A stretch of 64,000 nt of DNA from Rhizobacter sp. OV335. GTDB lineage: Bacteria > Pseudomonadota > Gammaproteobacteria > Burkholderiales > Burkholderiaceae_C. Of this stretch, positions 15,865-23,578 are shown piece after piece. The notes below the pieces were generated by a model. That model saw only the letters and a program-made list of their open reading frames with translations. It was not told the DNA's origin and searched no databases. Made by a program: the position numbers and the translations under genes. The stretch is from contig NZ_FRCQ01000022.1 in assembly GCF_900142965.1 (NCBI RefSeq), positions 1 through 64,000 on the forward strand, in the 5' to 3' direction. Each line of letters starts with the position of its first letter. Positions within the stretch are counted from its first letter, which is position 1.

Positions 15865-17466
15865 ATGTCCAAGCAAACCGTCGTCATCGGCTTCCTCGGC
15901 ACCCAGCTCGACGCCGGCCAGGGCGCCGGCCGTTGGGAGAAGTGGCGCCCCACCGTCTCGCTGGTGCAGCAGCCCGACGTCGTCGTCCACCGCATCGAGC
16001 TGATCCACACGCCACGCCACCTGGGCCTCGCGCAGCAACTGCAGCGCGACATCGCCTCGGTCTCGCCCGAGACGCTGGTCAACCTGCTCCCGATGGACGT
16101 GGCCGACCCGTGGGATTTCGGCGAGATGTACGGCGCGCTCTACGACTGGGTCCGCGCCTACCCGTTCGACACCGAGCGCGAGCAGTACCGCGCCCACATC
16201 ACCACCGGCACGCACGTCGCGCAGATCTGCATGTTCCTGATGGTCGAGTCGCGCTTCATTCCCGGCGTGCTGCTGCAGACCGCACCGCCGAAGAAGCAGA
16301 CGCACGAGAACCCCGGCAGCCTGACGCTGATCGACCTCGACCTGTCGCGCTACGACGTGCTCGCCAAGCGCTTCCACCAGGCGCAGCAGGACGCGGTCGA
16401 GTTCCTGAAGGACGGCATCGCGACGCGCAACAAGGCCTTCAACGCGCTGATCGACGAGATCGAGCGCGTGGCCGTGCGCTCTCGCGCGCCGATCCTGCTG
16501 ACCGGCCCGACCGGCGCCGGCAAGTCGCACCTCGCGCGCCGCATGTTCGAGCTGAAGAAGTCGCGCCACCAGGTCAGCGGCGAGTTCGTCGAGGTCAACT
16601 GCGCGACGCTGCACGGCGACGGCGCGGCCTCGACGCTGTTCGGCCACCGCAAGGGCGCGTTCACCGGCGCGGCCGCCGACCGCGCCGGCCTGCTGCGCAG
16701 CGCGCACGGTGGCGTGCTGTTCCTGGACGAGATCGGGGAGCTGGGCCTGGACGAGCAGGCGATGCTGCTGAAGGCGGTGGAGGAGAAGCGCTTCTACCCG
16801 ATGGGCAGCGACCGCGAGGTCACGAGCGACTTCCAGCTGATGGTCGGCACGAACCGCGACCTGCGCATCGACGTGGCCGAGGGCCGCTTCCGCGAAGACC
16901 TGTACGCCCGCATCAACCTGTGGAGCTACCTGCTGCCGGGCCTCGCGCAGCGGCCGGAAGACATCGAGCCGAACGTCGAGCACCTGCTGGCGCGCGTGGC
17001 CGCCGAAAACGGCCGGGCGGTGCGCTTCAACGCCGAGGCCCGCTTGCAGTACCTGCGCTTTGCGCAGTCGTCCGAGGCGCTGTGGCGCGGCAACTTCCGC
17101 GACCTGTCGGCCAGCATCACGCGGCTGGCGACGCTGGCCGATGGCGGGCGCATCTCATCGGCGCTGGTCGATGCCGAGCTGCAGCGGCTGCGCTGGCTGT
17201 GGCAGCACCACGCGAGCGATGCGCCGGCGAGCGACGCCGTCGACCTCGAGGCCTTGCTGGGCGACGCCGCATCAGCACTCGACCTGTTCGACCGGCTGCA
17301 GCTGCAGGCCGTCGTGCAGCTGTGCCGCCGCTCGCGCACGCTGTCGGAGGCGGGGCGCCAGCTCTTCGATGTCTCGCGCCAGCAGCGCAGCGTCGTCAAC
17401 GACGCCGACCGGCTGCGCAAGTACCTTGCGAAGCACGGTCTGAGTTGGGAACGCGTGACAGCCTGA
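15865..17466 (+). CDS. rtcR: RtcR, sigma-54-dependent activator of the rtc operon
   Basis: This 533-residue enhancer-binding protein has an N-terminal RtcR/CARF-like sensor domain (about 1-180), thought to bind an RNA or nucleotide ligand. The AAA+ domain has Walker A GPTGAGKS (214-221), the sigma-54 contact loop GAFTGA (264-269) and Walker B LFLDEIGEL (285-293). A C-terminal helical DNA-binding segment follows. Its length equals E. coli RtcR (532). It is divergent from rsr with a 196-bp control region holding the -24/-12 promoter. The 3' end runs straight into a tRNA-like inverted-repeat structure. It activates the repair operon when RNA damage products accumulate; the exact ligand is not visible here. 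Confidence 0.96.
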   Translation: MSKQTVVIGFLGTQLDAGQGAGRWEKWRPTVSLVQQPDVVVHRIELIHTPRHLGLAQQLQRDIASVSPETLVNLLPMDVADPWDFGEMYGALYDWVRAYPFDTEREQYRAHITTGTHVAQICMFLMVESRFIPGVLLQTAPPKKQTHENPGSLTLIDLDLSRYDVLAKRFHQAQQDAVEFLKDGIATRNKAFNALIDEIERVAVRSRAPILLTGPTGAGKSHLARRMFELKKSRHQVSGEFVEVNCATLHGDGAASTLFGHRKGAFTGAAADRAGLLRSAHGGVLFLDEIGELGLDEQAMLLKAVEEKRFYPMGSDREVTSDFQLMVGTNRDLRIDVAEGRFREDLYARINLWSYLLPGLAQRPEDIEPNVEHLLARVAAENGRAVRFNAEARLQYLRFAQSSEALWRGNFRDLSASITRLATLADGGRISSALVDAELQRLRWLWQHHASDAPASDAVDLEALLGDAASALDLFDRLQLQAVVQLCRRSRTLSEAGRQLFDVSRQQRSVVNDADRLRKYLAKHGLSWERVTA

Positions 17467-17572
17467 TGCCGCGGCGGGGGAGTCGAACCCCCTGGCCCTG
17501 GCCGCGCGGCATCGCGCCGCGCGGTATGTCGTTCAGGGCCGGGGACCGTGGCATCCACTGCACTTCGGCTGT
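17458..17572 (-). ncRNA. tRNA-like three-way fold abutting rtcR
   Basis: The minus-strand sequence folds into a 91-nt, tRNA-sized structure. The outer stem pairs 17546-17555 with 17465-17474 (one A-C mismatch). A central arm has 7 bp (17534-17540 with 17494-17500) topped by a 9-bp hairpin (17516-17524 with 17502-17510). A perfect T arm follows (GGGGG, loop TTCGACT, CCCCC; 17492-17476). ACAGCC/GGCTGT extends the base into the last rtcR codons. There is no D arm and no clean 7-bp acceptor with CCA, so it is not a normal tRNA. The T-loop sequence favours the minus strand. Expression and function are unknown; no promoter was found. Confidence 0.5.
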
Positions 17573-17727
17573 GTCCAAGCGCGAGCATCCCGTCGGATGT
17601 GGTGTCTCGCTGCACGGGGTCCGGGTCCGGACCGCGCACATCCCGCGCCGCCAACACCATCGGATGCGGTCGCGGAGGGCAAGGGCACACCCGAAGTGGA
17701 GCGGGTGGCGCATTCAAAAAACGGGCT
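17573..17727. other. Non-coding, hairpin-rich spacer
   Basis: No gene is supported here. On the minus strand a hairpin GCGAG...CATCC-GACG-GGATG...CTCGC and a self-complementary GGTCCGGACC run are visible, so the region between the tRNA-like fold and the next terminator is highly structured. It may belong to a longer leftward transcript. Confidence 0.35.
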
Positions 17728-17768
17728 CAAAAGCAGAAAGGCCCGGATCCTTCGCGGAATCCGGGCCT
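17728..17768 (-). terminator. Intrinsic terminator of the small minus-strand unit
   Basis: Arms 17739-17748 and 17759-17768 (AGGCCCGGAT/ATCCGGGCCT) pair over 10 bp, plus two inner pairs. Leftwards they run into TTTCTGCTTTT. It lies 26 nt after the stop codon of the 37-codon ORF and is the natural end of that transcript. Confidence 0.7.
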
Positions 17769-17793
17769 CTGCGAACAGAGTCGAAAGGTGGGC

Positions 17794-17907
17794 CTATGCC
17801 CTGCCTTCTCCCGGATGCCGTCGATCGTTGCCCATCTCCATGCAGAAGCACTCGCCCGATGCGCGGACGGCTTGCTGCAGGTGACGGGGAAGGTGGCGGC
17901 TGATCAC
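17794..17907 (-). CDS. Unrecognised 37-residue small protein
   Basis: A short frame starts at GTG 17907 with GAGG about 8 nt upstream and stops at TAG 17794-17796. The peptide begins MISRHLPRHLQQAV, contains a Cys-Phe-Cys pair (residues 20-22) and ends in a basic/glycine tail. It has no membrane segment. A strong sigma-70-like promoter stands upstream (17960-17988) and an intrinsic terminator downstream, so a discrete transcript of about 210 nt is likely. I do not recognise the protein; the RNA itself could be the product (a small regulatory RNA). Third-codon GC is about 70%, compatible with coding. Confidence 0.4.
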   Translation of the reverse strand: MISRHLPRHLQQAVRASGECFCMEMGNDRRHPGEGRA

Positions 17908-17959
17908 GATGGGGTCCTCGGATTCGTTGATTCGGTGCGCTTTTTCAAGCAAGGGGCGG

Positions 17960-17988
17960 ATCGTAAAAACTCTTTACCGATTCGTCAA
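17960..17988 (-). promoter_or_regulatory. Strong sigma-70-type promoter for the small unit
   Basis: Leftward TTGACG (17988-17983) and TACGAT (17965-17960) are separated by exactly 17 bp. The spacer is AT-richer than its surroundings. Transcription should start near 17953, about 45 nt before the GTG of the small ORF. It lies just after the stop of the leftward aminopeptidase gene, so it creates an independent unit. Confidence 0.6.
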
Positions 17989-18004
17989 GCATTTACTCAA
18001 GCAC

Positions 18005-21000
18005 TCACTTCAAATCGACCTTCACGAGGTTGTCCTCCGAGATGCGATCGATGCGCTTGTTGTAGGGGTCGACCCCGGCAAACGTCGGCGCCTTGTCCAC
18101 CACCAGAGCAATCGACTGCTTGCCGCTGTGCACCGGCAGGCGCTCGAAGTGCAGCACCGAGGCCGCACCGAACCCCTCCTTGCCCGGCTCGGCGCTGAAC
18201 ACGCCGATGTCGACCGGCTCGTCCAGCGGCGCCTCGGTCTCCTGCCCCTTGCCGTCGGCGTAGAGCTTGCGCGCCTCGACCTCCAACACCAGGTCGTAGC
18301 GGCCGTCGACGCGCTTCGTCGCGCTCGCGGCCGTGGCCTTCAGGTCGAGCAGCGTGATCTTCTCGAACAGGTCGGTGATCAGCGCGTCGTGCTGCGGTCC
18401 GGCCTCGGCGCGCAGGATGCGCAGGAAGTCGCGCGTGTTCGGGTATGGCGCGGCCTTGAACGCGAACTCCTTCAACAGCTTGGCCAGCGCCCGGTTCACG
18501 ACCTCTTCACCGACCACCTCCTTCAGCCAGTACATCGCGAGCGAGCCCTTCTGGTAGTGGATGTAGCCCTGGTTCTCGACCCGCGCGAGCGGCAGCTCCT
18601 CGACCACCTCGCCACCGCGCTGGCGCAGGTAGCGGTCGAGTTCGTACTTCAGGAAGCGGCGGATCTGGTCGCGCCCGTACATCTTCTCCATCACCAGCAA
18701 GGCCGAGTACTGCGCGAAGCTCTCGACCAGCATCGCTCCGCCCTGCTGCGAACTCGCCACCAGCTGGTGGCCCCACCACTGGTGGGCGATCTCATGCGCC
18801 GTCACGTAGGTCACCACGTCGATCTTCTGCGGGTCGGTCAGCCGCGAGATGAAGCCGAGGTTCTCCGAATACGGGATGGTGTTGGCGAACGACTGCGCGA
18901 AATCGGCATACGACGGGAACTCGAGGATCCGTGCCTGCCGGAACTGGTACGGCGAGAACTTCTCGCTGAAGAGTTCGAGCGACAGCTTCATCGCCTCCAT
19001 CATCCGGGCCGTGTTGAACTCGTGGCCCGGCTGGTGGTAGACCGCGAGGTCGACCTCCTTCCAGCGGTCACGCAGCACCGCATAGCGCGCCGACTGGATC
19101 GAGAAGAAATGGTTGATCGGCGCATCGGGCTTGAAGTGCGCGGTGCGCCGCCCGTTCGCCGTCGTGTCGCTGACGGTGTAGCCCGGCGCGATAGGGGTCT
19201 GATCGGCATCGGTGGTCACCGTGATGTCGGCCTCGACCCAGTCGCTGTCCTTGCGGAAGCCGCTGTCGGCCCGGCCCGACTCGTCCTCCAGCGTCGGCGG
19301 GCGCAGGTCCGGCGCGAGGCCGTGCTTGCGGCGCTTGGCGCGGTCTTTCAACAGCCCGTCGCGCGACATGCCGATCGCCGGCGTGATCTCGCCGTTGTCG
19401 ACGAAGCTGCCGTTGGCGACCAGGCGCGTCAGCGGCTGGCCGTTCGGAAAGCCCCGCTCGGCCAGCGTCGTCGCGAAGCGCAGCAGCCGCGTCTCGTCCG
19501 GCTGCATCGCCGGCTCAAGCTTGTAGATGCGGTAGTGCTCCTTCGGCCACTCGCGCTGCAGCGTCGCGCCGGGCAGCTCCACGCGATCGAGTGTGGTGCG
19601 CTCGGGCCACAGCAGGTGCAGCGTGTCGATCGGCGCGCCGCTGCGGTTGCGCAGCAGGTAGCTGCCGGTCGTCACCGCCCGCGCCTCGCGCGGGTACAGC
19701 TGCACGTCGAGCGTGACGGCCGTGATGCGCGGCTGCGGCAGCTTCTCGAAGGCCAGGAAGTCGCGCTCGTACTGTGCGAGCTGCGCATCGCGCTGCGGCT
19801 GCGTCACGTAGGCGTTCAGCACGTTGGTGTTGTAGTAGATCCAGCCGCCGCTGCCCGCCCACACCGCGAGGCCGATCGCCAGCAGCGCCCCGGCCCCGCC
19901 GCGCAGGTGGCGGCCCATGTGGGCCAGCCGCGGGCGCAGCGCCAGGTTCGCGCCGCGCCGCCACAGCGCATGCGACAACACCGCCAGCACCAGCGCGAAC
20001 CCGCCCCAATACACCTGGAACCAGGCCTGCGCGATCCAGAAGCGGCCCAGGCCGTTCATGTCCGACAAGGGCACGCTCGGCGTGCCGCCGTAGTTGTAGA
20101 GGTTGTGCTCGAAGCCGGCCGCCGCCAGCGCGACCGAGCCGACGATGTACAGCAGCATCACACCCCAGCCGATGAACTTCTGCGGCACCAGCACCTGCAC
20201 GAACACCGCAAGAACCGCCAGCAGCAGCGCACCGATGGTCATCGGCAGCACGAACCACAGCAGGTAGGCCAGCGGCTCGAAGCGGGTGTAGCCCTTCAGC
20301 GCCTGCACCAGCATGCCGGTCAGCACCGCGACCCCCGCGCTGGCCGTCAGCACCAGCGCGATCGCGACGATCTTCGGCAGCAGGTGTGTCCAGTCGGGCG
20401 CGGCGGTCGCGTCGACGATCTCGTGCATGCGGCGCTCGCGGTCGCGCCACACCAGCTCGCCCGCATAGAAGATCGCGATGATGATCGGCATCAGGCTGAA
20501 GGTGCCGGCCAGCGTCTGCACCATCAGCCGCGTGACCGGGTAGGAGCCGCTGCCGTACCACTCGCCGCTGAACCACAGCGAGCCGCCGGCATTCAGCACC
20601 CCGATGCCCAGCAGCACGAAGAAGGCCGGGCTTCGGAACACGAAGGCCATGTCGAAGCGCGCGAGCCGCCACAGCTGCGCGCGGCGCGTGGGCGCGTCGG
20701 CGCGCGCGGCCGGCAGCTCGCCGATCGCGGTGGGGGCTGCGGCCCGGTCGGAAGCGGTGTCCTTCGACTTCTTCGGCGCCCTCTTCGACACTCTTTCCAC
20801 CGGCGCGCGCTGTTCGAAGCGAAACAGCCAGCAGGCCAGCGCGAACACCGCCAGCGCGATGCCGGACCACAGCAGCCGGTTCGCCAGCATCGGCCCCGCC
20901 ATCGCGGGCAGCAGCGTGTTGCGCTCGGCCGCCGTCCAGTACTTGGTGGTGATGCTCAGCGCCGACAGCCCGAACGGGTCGAGCAGCGCCGCGATGGCGT

Positions 21001-21613
21001 CGTACTGCGGGTTGCGCAGCATCCCGCGCATCACGAAGTACAGCACCAGCATCGCGATCGCGCAGACGTAGGTCCACATCATCGAGCGCGTCACGGTGGC
21101 CGCCGCGAAGAACACCGCCGACACGATCAGCAGCGTCGGCAGCCCGAACGCGAACAGCGCATACAGGTAGTGCGCAAGGTGGAACGCCCCCACCTTCTCG
21201 GCGTCGACCCACGGCATCGCGACGCCGACCGCGATGGCCAGCGGAATCGAGGCCAGCACCAGCAGCGCGGCAAGGTTCGCGCCGGCGAAGCGGCCGATCA
21301 GATAGGCGCCCTTGCCGAGGCGTGTCGAACGCAGGATCGGCGCGAAGCCGGTCTCGTCATCGCGGATCACGACGTTCGACACCATCGCGACGACGATGAA
21401 CACCGCGAACAGGCTCATGATCGCGAGCGTCTGCAGGATCGCGAACGGCGAGTTCAGGTGCACGTTGCCGCGGCTGCCGATCTGGATCGTGTCGACCGTG
21501 ACCGAGCCGAAGGTCAGCAGGAAGAACATCAGGCAGCCGACCCAGAACACCGGGCTCTTCAGCTGGTAGCGCACCTCGAAGCGCGCGACGTGCATCAGCA
21601 TGCTGCCGCTCAT
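18005..21613 (-). CDS. ABC-2 permease fused to M1 aminopeptidase
   Basis: This 1202-residue membrane protein has an N-terminal half (about 1-640) with repeated groups of transmembrane helices typical of ABC-2 permeases. The C-terminal half (about 650-1180) is an M1-type gluzincin metallopeptidase: VTAHEIAHQWWGHQL near residue 938 gives the HExxH zinc site, and LVESFAQYSALL about 18 residues later gives the third ligand Glu. It forms an operon with the upstream ABC ATPase (ATGA overlap), so ATP hydrolysis drives this permease. The peptidase side may face the periplasm and process an exported or imported peptide. Such fusions are known as ABC transporter permease/M1 aminopeptidases, but substrates are not known to me. 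Confidence 0.88.
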   Translation of the reverse strand: MSGSMLMHVARFEVRYQLKSPVFWVGCLMFFLLTFGSVTVDTIQIGSRGNVHLNSPFAILQTLAIMSLFAVFIVVAMVSNVVIRDDETGFAPILRSTRLGKGAYLIGRFAGANLAALLVLASIPLAIAVGVAMPWVDAEKVGAFHLAHYLYALFAFGLPTLLIVSAVFFAAATVTRSMMWTYVCAIAMLVLYFVMRGMLRNPQYDAIAALLDPFGLSALSITTKYWTAAERNTLLPAMAGPMLANRLLWSGIALAVFALACWLFRFEQRAPVERVSKRAPKKSKDTASDRAAAPTAIGELPAARADAPTRRAQLWRLARFDMAFVFRSPAFFVLLGIGVLNAGGSLWFSGEWYGSGSYPVTRLMVQTLAGTFSLMPIIIAIFYAGELVWRDRERRMHEIVDATAAPDWTHLLPKIVAIALVLTASAGVAVLTGMLVQALKGYTRFEPLAYLLWFVLPMTIGALLLAVLAVFVQVLVPQKFIGWGVMLLYIVGSVALAAAGFEHNLYNYGGTPSVPLSDMNGLGRFWIAQAWFQVYWGGFALVLAVLSHALWRRGANLALRPRLAHMGRHLRGGAGALLAIGLAVWAGSGGWIYYNTNVLNAYVTQPQRDAQLAQYERDFLAFEKLPQPRITAVTLDVQLYPREARAVTTGSYLLRNRSGAPIDTLHLLWPERTTLDRVELPGATLQREWPKEHYRIYKLEPAMQPDETRLLRFATTLAERGFPNGQPLTRLVANGSFVDNGEITPAIGMSRDGLLKDRAKRRKHGLAPDLRPPTLEDESGRADSGFRKDSDWVEADITVTTDADQTPIAPGYTVSDTTANGRRTAHFKPDAPINHFFSIQSARYAVLRDRWKEVDLAVYHQPGHEFNTARMMEAMKLSLELFSEKFSPYQFRQARILEFPSYADFAQSFANTIPYSENLGFISRLTDPQKIDVVTYVTAHEIAHQWWGHQLVASSQQGGAMLVESFAQYSALLVMEKMYGRDQIRRFLKYELDRYLRQRGGEVVEELPLARVENQGYIHYQKGSLAMYWLKEVVGEEVVNRALAKLLKEFAFKAAPYPNTRDFLRILRAEAGPQHDALITDLFEKITLLDLKATAASATKRVDGRYDLVLEVEARKLYADGKGQETEAPLDEPVDIGVFSAEPGKEGFGAASVLHFERLPVHSGKQSIALVVDKAPTFAGVDPYNKRIDRISEDNLVKVDLK

Positions 21614-22503
21614 GCCGCAGCCCCGACAGCGGCGCTGCGCAGCTGGTGCAGCGTCGAGAAGTACACATCCTCCAGCCCTGCCTCCACCGGCGTGAAGCCC
21701 GGCGCCGGCGCGTCATCGGCCAGCACGTGCACCACCGGCCGGCCGCCGCGCAGCCGGGTCGCGATCACGTCCATGCGGGTGCGTGCGTCGGCCAGGCCCT
21801 CCTTCGCGACCTCGCCCTGCCAGACGCGCCCGGCCATCTCGGCGATCAGCGCCTGCGGCGTGCCGCTGCGCACGATGCGTCCGCCGACCATGATGGCCAT
21901 CCGCGGGCACAGGTCGGTCACGTCGTCGACGATGTGGGTCGACAGGATCACGACCACGTTCTCGCCGATCTCGGCCAGCAGGTTGTTGAAGCGGTTGCGC
22001 TCCTCCGGGTCGAGCCCCGCGGTCGGCTCGTCGACGATGATCAGCCGCGGGTTCGCGATCAGCGCCTGCGCGATGCCGAAGCGCTGGCGCATGCCGCCCG
22101 AAAAGCCGGCGATGGCTTTCTTGCGCACGTCCCACAGGTTGACCTGCTGCAGCAGCGACTCCACCGTCTCGCGCCGCTCGCCGCGGCCGGCCACGCCCTT
22201 CAGCACGGCCAGGTGGTCGAGCATGTCCCATGCCGACACGCGCGGGTAGACGCCGAAATCCTGCGGCAGGTAGCCGAGCATCGCGCGCAGCCGCGCCGGC
22301 TCGGCCAGCACGTCGATGCCGTCGAACGCGATGCGCCCGGCGCTCGGTTGCTGCAGCGTCGCCAGGCAGCGCATCAGCGAGGACTTGCCGGCACCGTTCG
22401 GTCCGAGCAGCCCGAACATGCCGCGCGGGATGTCGAGCGTCACGTCGTCGAGGGCGCGGGTGCCGTTGGCATAGGTGTGCGACAGCTGGGCGATGGTCAG
22501 CAT
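21610..22503 (-). CDS. ABC transporter ATP-binding protein
   Basis: This 297-residue ATPase has Walker A GPNGAGKSS, a Q-loop region (LPQDFGVYPRVSAWDMLDHL), the signature SGGMRQR and Walker B LIIVDEPTAGLD with the following D-loop. The start at 22503 is used because MLTIAQLSHTY is the normal beginning of the domain; a longer frame adds an unconserved basic tail. It is the partner of the permease/peptidase fusion, to which it is coupled by a 4-bp overlap. The family (ABC-2 exporters) normally works as a homodimer of the ATPase with two permeases. Confidence 0.93.
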   Translation of the reverse strand: MLTIAQLSHTYANGTRALDDVTLDIPRGMFGLLGPNGAGKSSLMRCLATLQQPSAGRIAFDGIDVLAEPARLRAMLGYLPQDFGVYPRVSAWDMLDHLAVLKGVAGRGERRETVESLLQQVNLWDVRKKAIAGFSGGMRQRFGIAQALIANPRLIIVDEPTAGLDPEERNRFNNLLAEIGENVVVILSTHIVDDVTDLCPRMAIMVGGRIVRSGTPQALIAEMAGRVWQGEVAKEGLADARTRMDVIATRLRGGRPVVHVLADDAPAPGFTPVEAGLEDVYFSTLHQLRSAAVGAAA

Positions 22504-22618
22504 GCGGGGTCTCCGTCGGGAGGTTGGGAAAACAAGACACTCTAGGGGCGGCACGACGGAATGCCATCGCCGCGCGACAGGCTGCACGGCGGGGCGGACA
22601 GGCCGTCCGCCATCACGC

Positions 22619-23533
22619 TCAGAACGTCTTCGCGCCGTTGACCGGCAGCAGCACCGACAGCAGCGAGCTGGTCGCGCACAGGAAGAGCCGGTTGCGCTTC
22701 GGCCCGCCGAACACGACGTTGGCGACGCGCTCGGCCGTCTTCACTTTGCCGAGCAGCGTGCCGTCGGGCGCCAGGCAGTGCACGCCGTCGGCGGCGCCGC
22801 ACCAGAGCCGGCCGGCATCGTCGACGCGGAAGCCGTCGAACAGCCCGGCGCTGCAGGTGGCGAACACCTCGCCACCCGACAGCCCGCCGTGCGCCGTCAC
22901 GTCGAACACACGGAGGTGGCGCGGCCCGCCCGGCTGGTGGGTCGCGCCGCTGTCGACGATGTAGAGCTTCGATTCGTCGGGCGAGAACGCGAGGCCGTTC
23001 GGCCGCACGAAATCATCGGCGACGCGCACGCACTCGCCGCTGCGCGGGTCGAGCCGGTAGGCGTGGCAGCCCTCGGTCTCGCTCTCGCCGCGGTGGCCTT
23101 CGTAGTCGGAGTCGATGCCGTAGGCCGGGTCGGTGAACCAGATCGAATCGTCGGACTTCACGACCAGGTCGTTCGGGCTGTTCAGCCGCCGGCCCTGCAC
23201 CCGGTCGACCAGCGTCGTGATGCGGCCATCGTGCTCGGTGCGGGTGACGCTGCGCGAGCCGTGCTCGCAGGTGACGAGCCGACCCTGGCGATCGAGCGTG
23301 TTGCCGTTCGCGAAGTTCGACGGCGCGCGGAACACGCTGACGCGGCCGTCGGTCTCGTCCCAGCGCAGCATCCGGTCGTTCGGGATGTCGCTCCACAGCA
23401 GGTAGCGCCCGGCCGGCACGTAGACCGGCCCCTCGGCCCAGCGCAGGCCCTGGTGCAGCGTCTCGACGCGGGCGCTGGTGCGCACGCAGCTGCGGAATCG
23501 CTCGTCGAGGATCTCGAAATCCGTCTCGGCCAT
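22619..23533 (-). CDS. SMP-30/gluconolactonase-family lactone hydrolase
   Basis: This 304-residue predicted six-bladed beta-propeller enzyme likely opens sugar lactones using a central divalent metal. EGPVYVPAGRYLLWSDI carries the N-terminal Glu ligand, LNSPNDLVVKSDDSIWFTDP the Asn/Asp ligands and FSPDESKLYIVDSG a later metal-site Asp. There is no signal peptide, so it is probably cytoplasmic. It is transcribed alone between the DUF3857 gene and the ABC pair. The sugar cannot be named from the context. Confidence 0.88.
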   Translation of the reverse strand: MAETDFEILDERFRSCVRTSARVETLHQGLRWAEGPVYVPAGRYLLWSDIPNDRMLRWDETDGRVSVFRAPSNFANGNTLDRQGRLVTCEHGSRSVTRTEHDGRITTLVDRVQGRRLNSPNDLVVKSDDSIWFTDPAYGIDSDYEGHRGESETEGCHAYRLDPRSGECVRVADDFVRPNGLAFSPDESKLYIVDSGATHQPGGPRHLRVFDVTAHGGLSGGEVFATCSAGLFDGFRVDDAGRLWCGAADGVHCLAPDGTLLGKVKTAERVANVVFGGPKRNRLFLCATSSLLSVLLPVNGAKTF

Positions 23534-23578
23534 GGTCTGCTCCCGGCAGCGCCGGCTGCCGGGTCCGACTGTAGGGGA

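Noticed and set aside
17465-17555. tmRNA, tRNA-Sec or normal tRNA ending in the T arm at 17476-17492
   Set aside because: No D arm, no matching 7-bp acceptor strand, no CCA end (ATCA instead) and no tag-peptide frame upstream. Kept only as a tRNA-like fold.
17753-17953. 6S RNA as the identity of the small minus-strand transcript
   Set aside because: Size is about right, but I could not build the long closing stem and open central bubble that define 6S RNA.
17909-22249. 1446-codon open frame on the plus strand
   Set aside because: Antisense to the permease/aminopeptidase and ABC ATPase genes; composition is typical of a frame mirror, with no domain visible.
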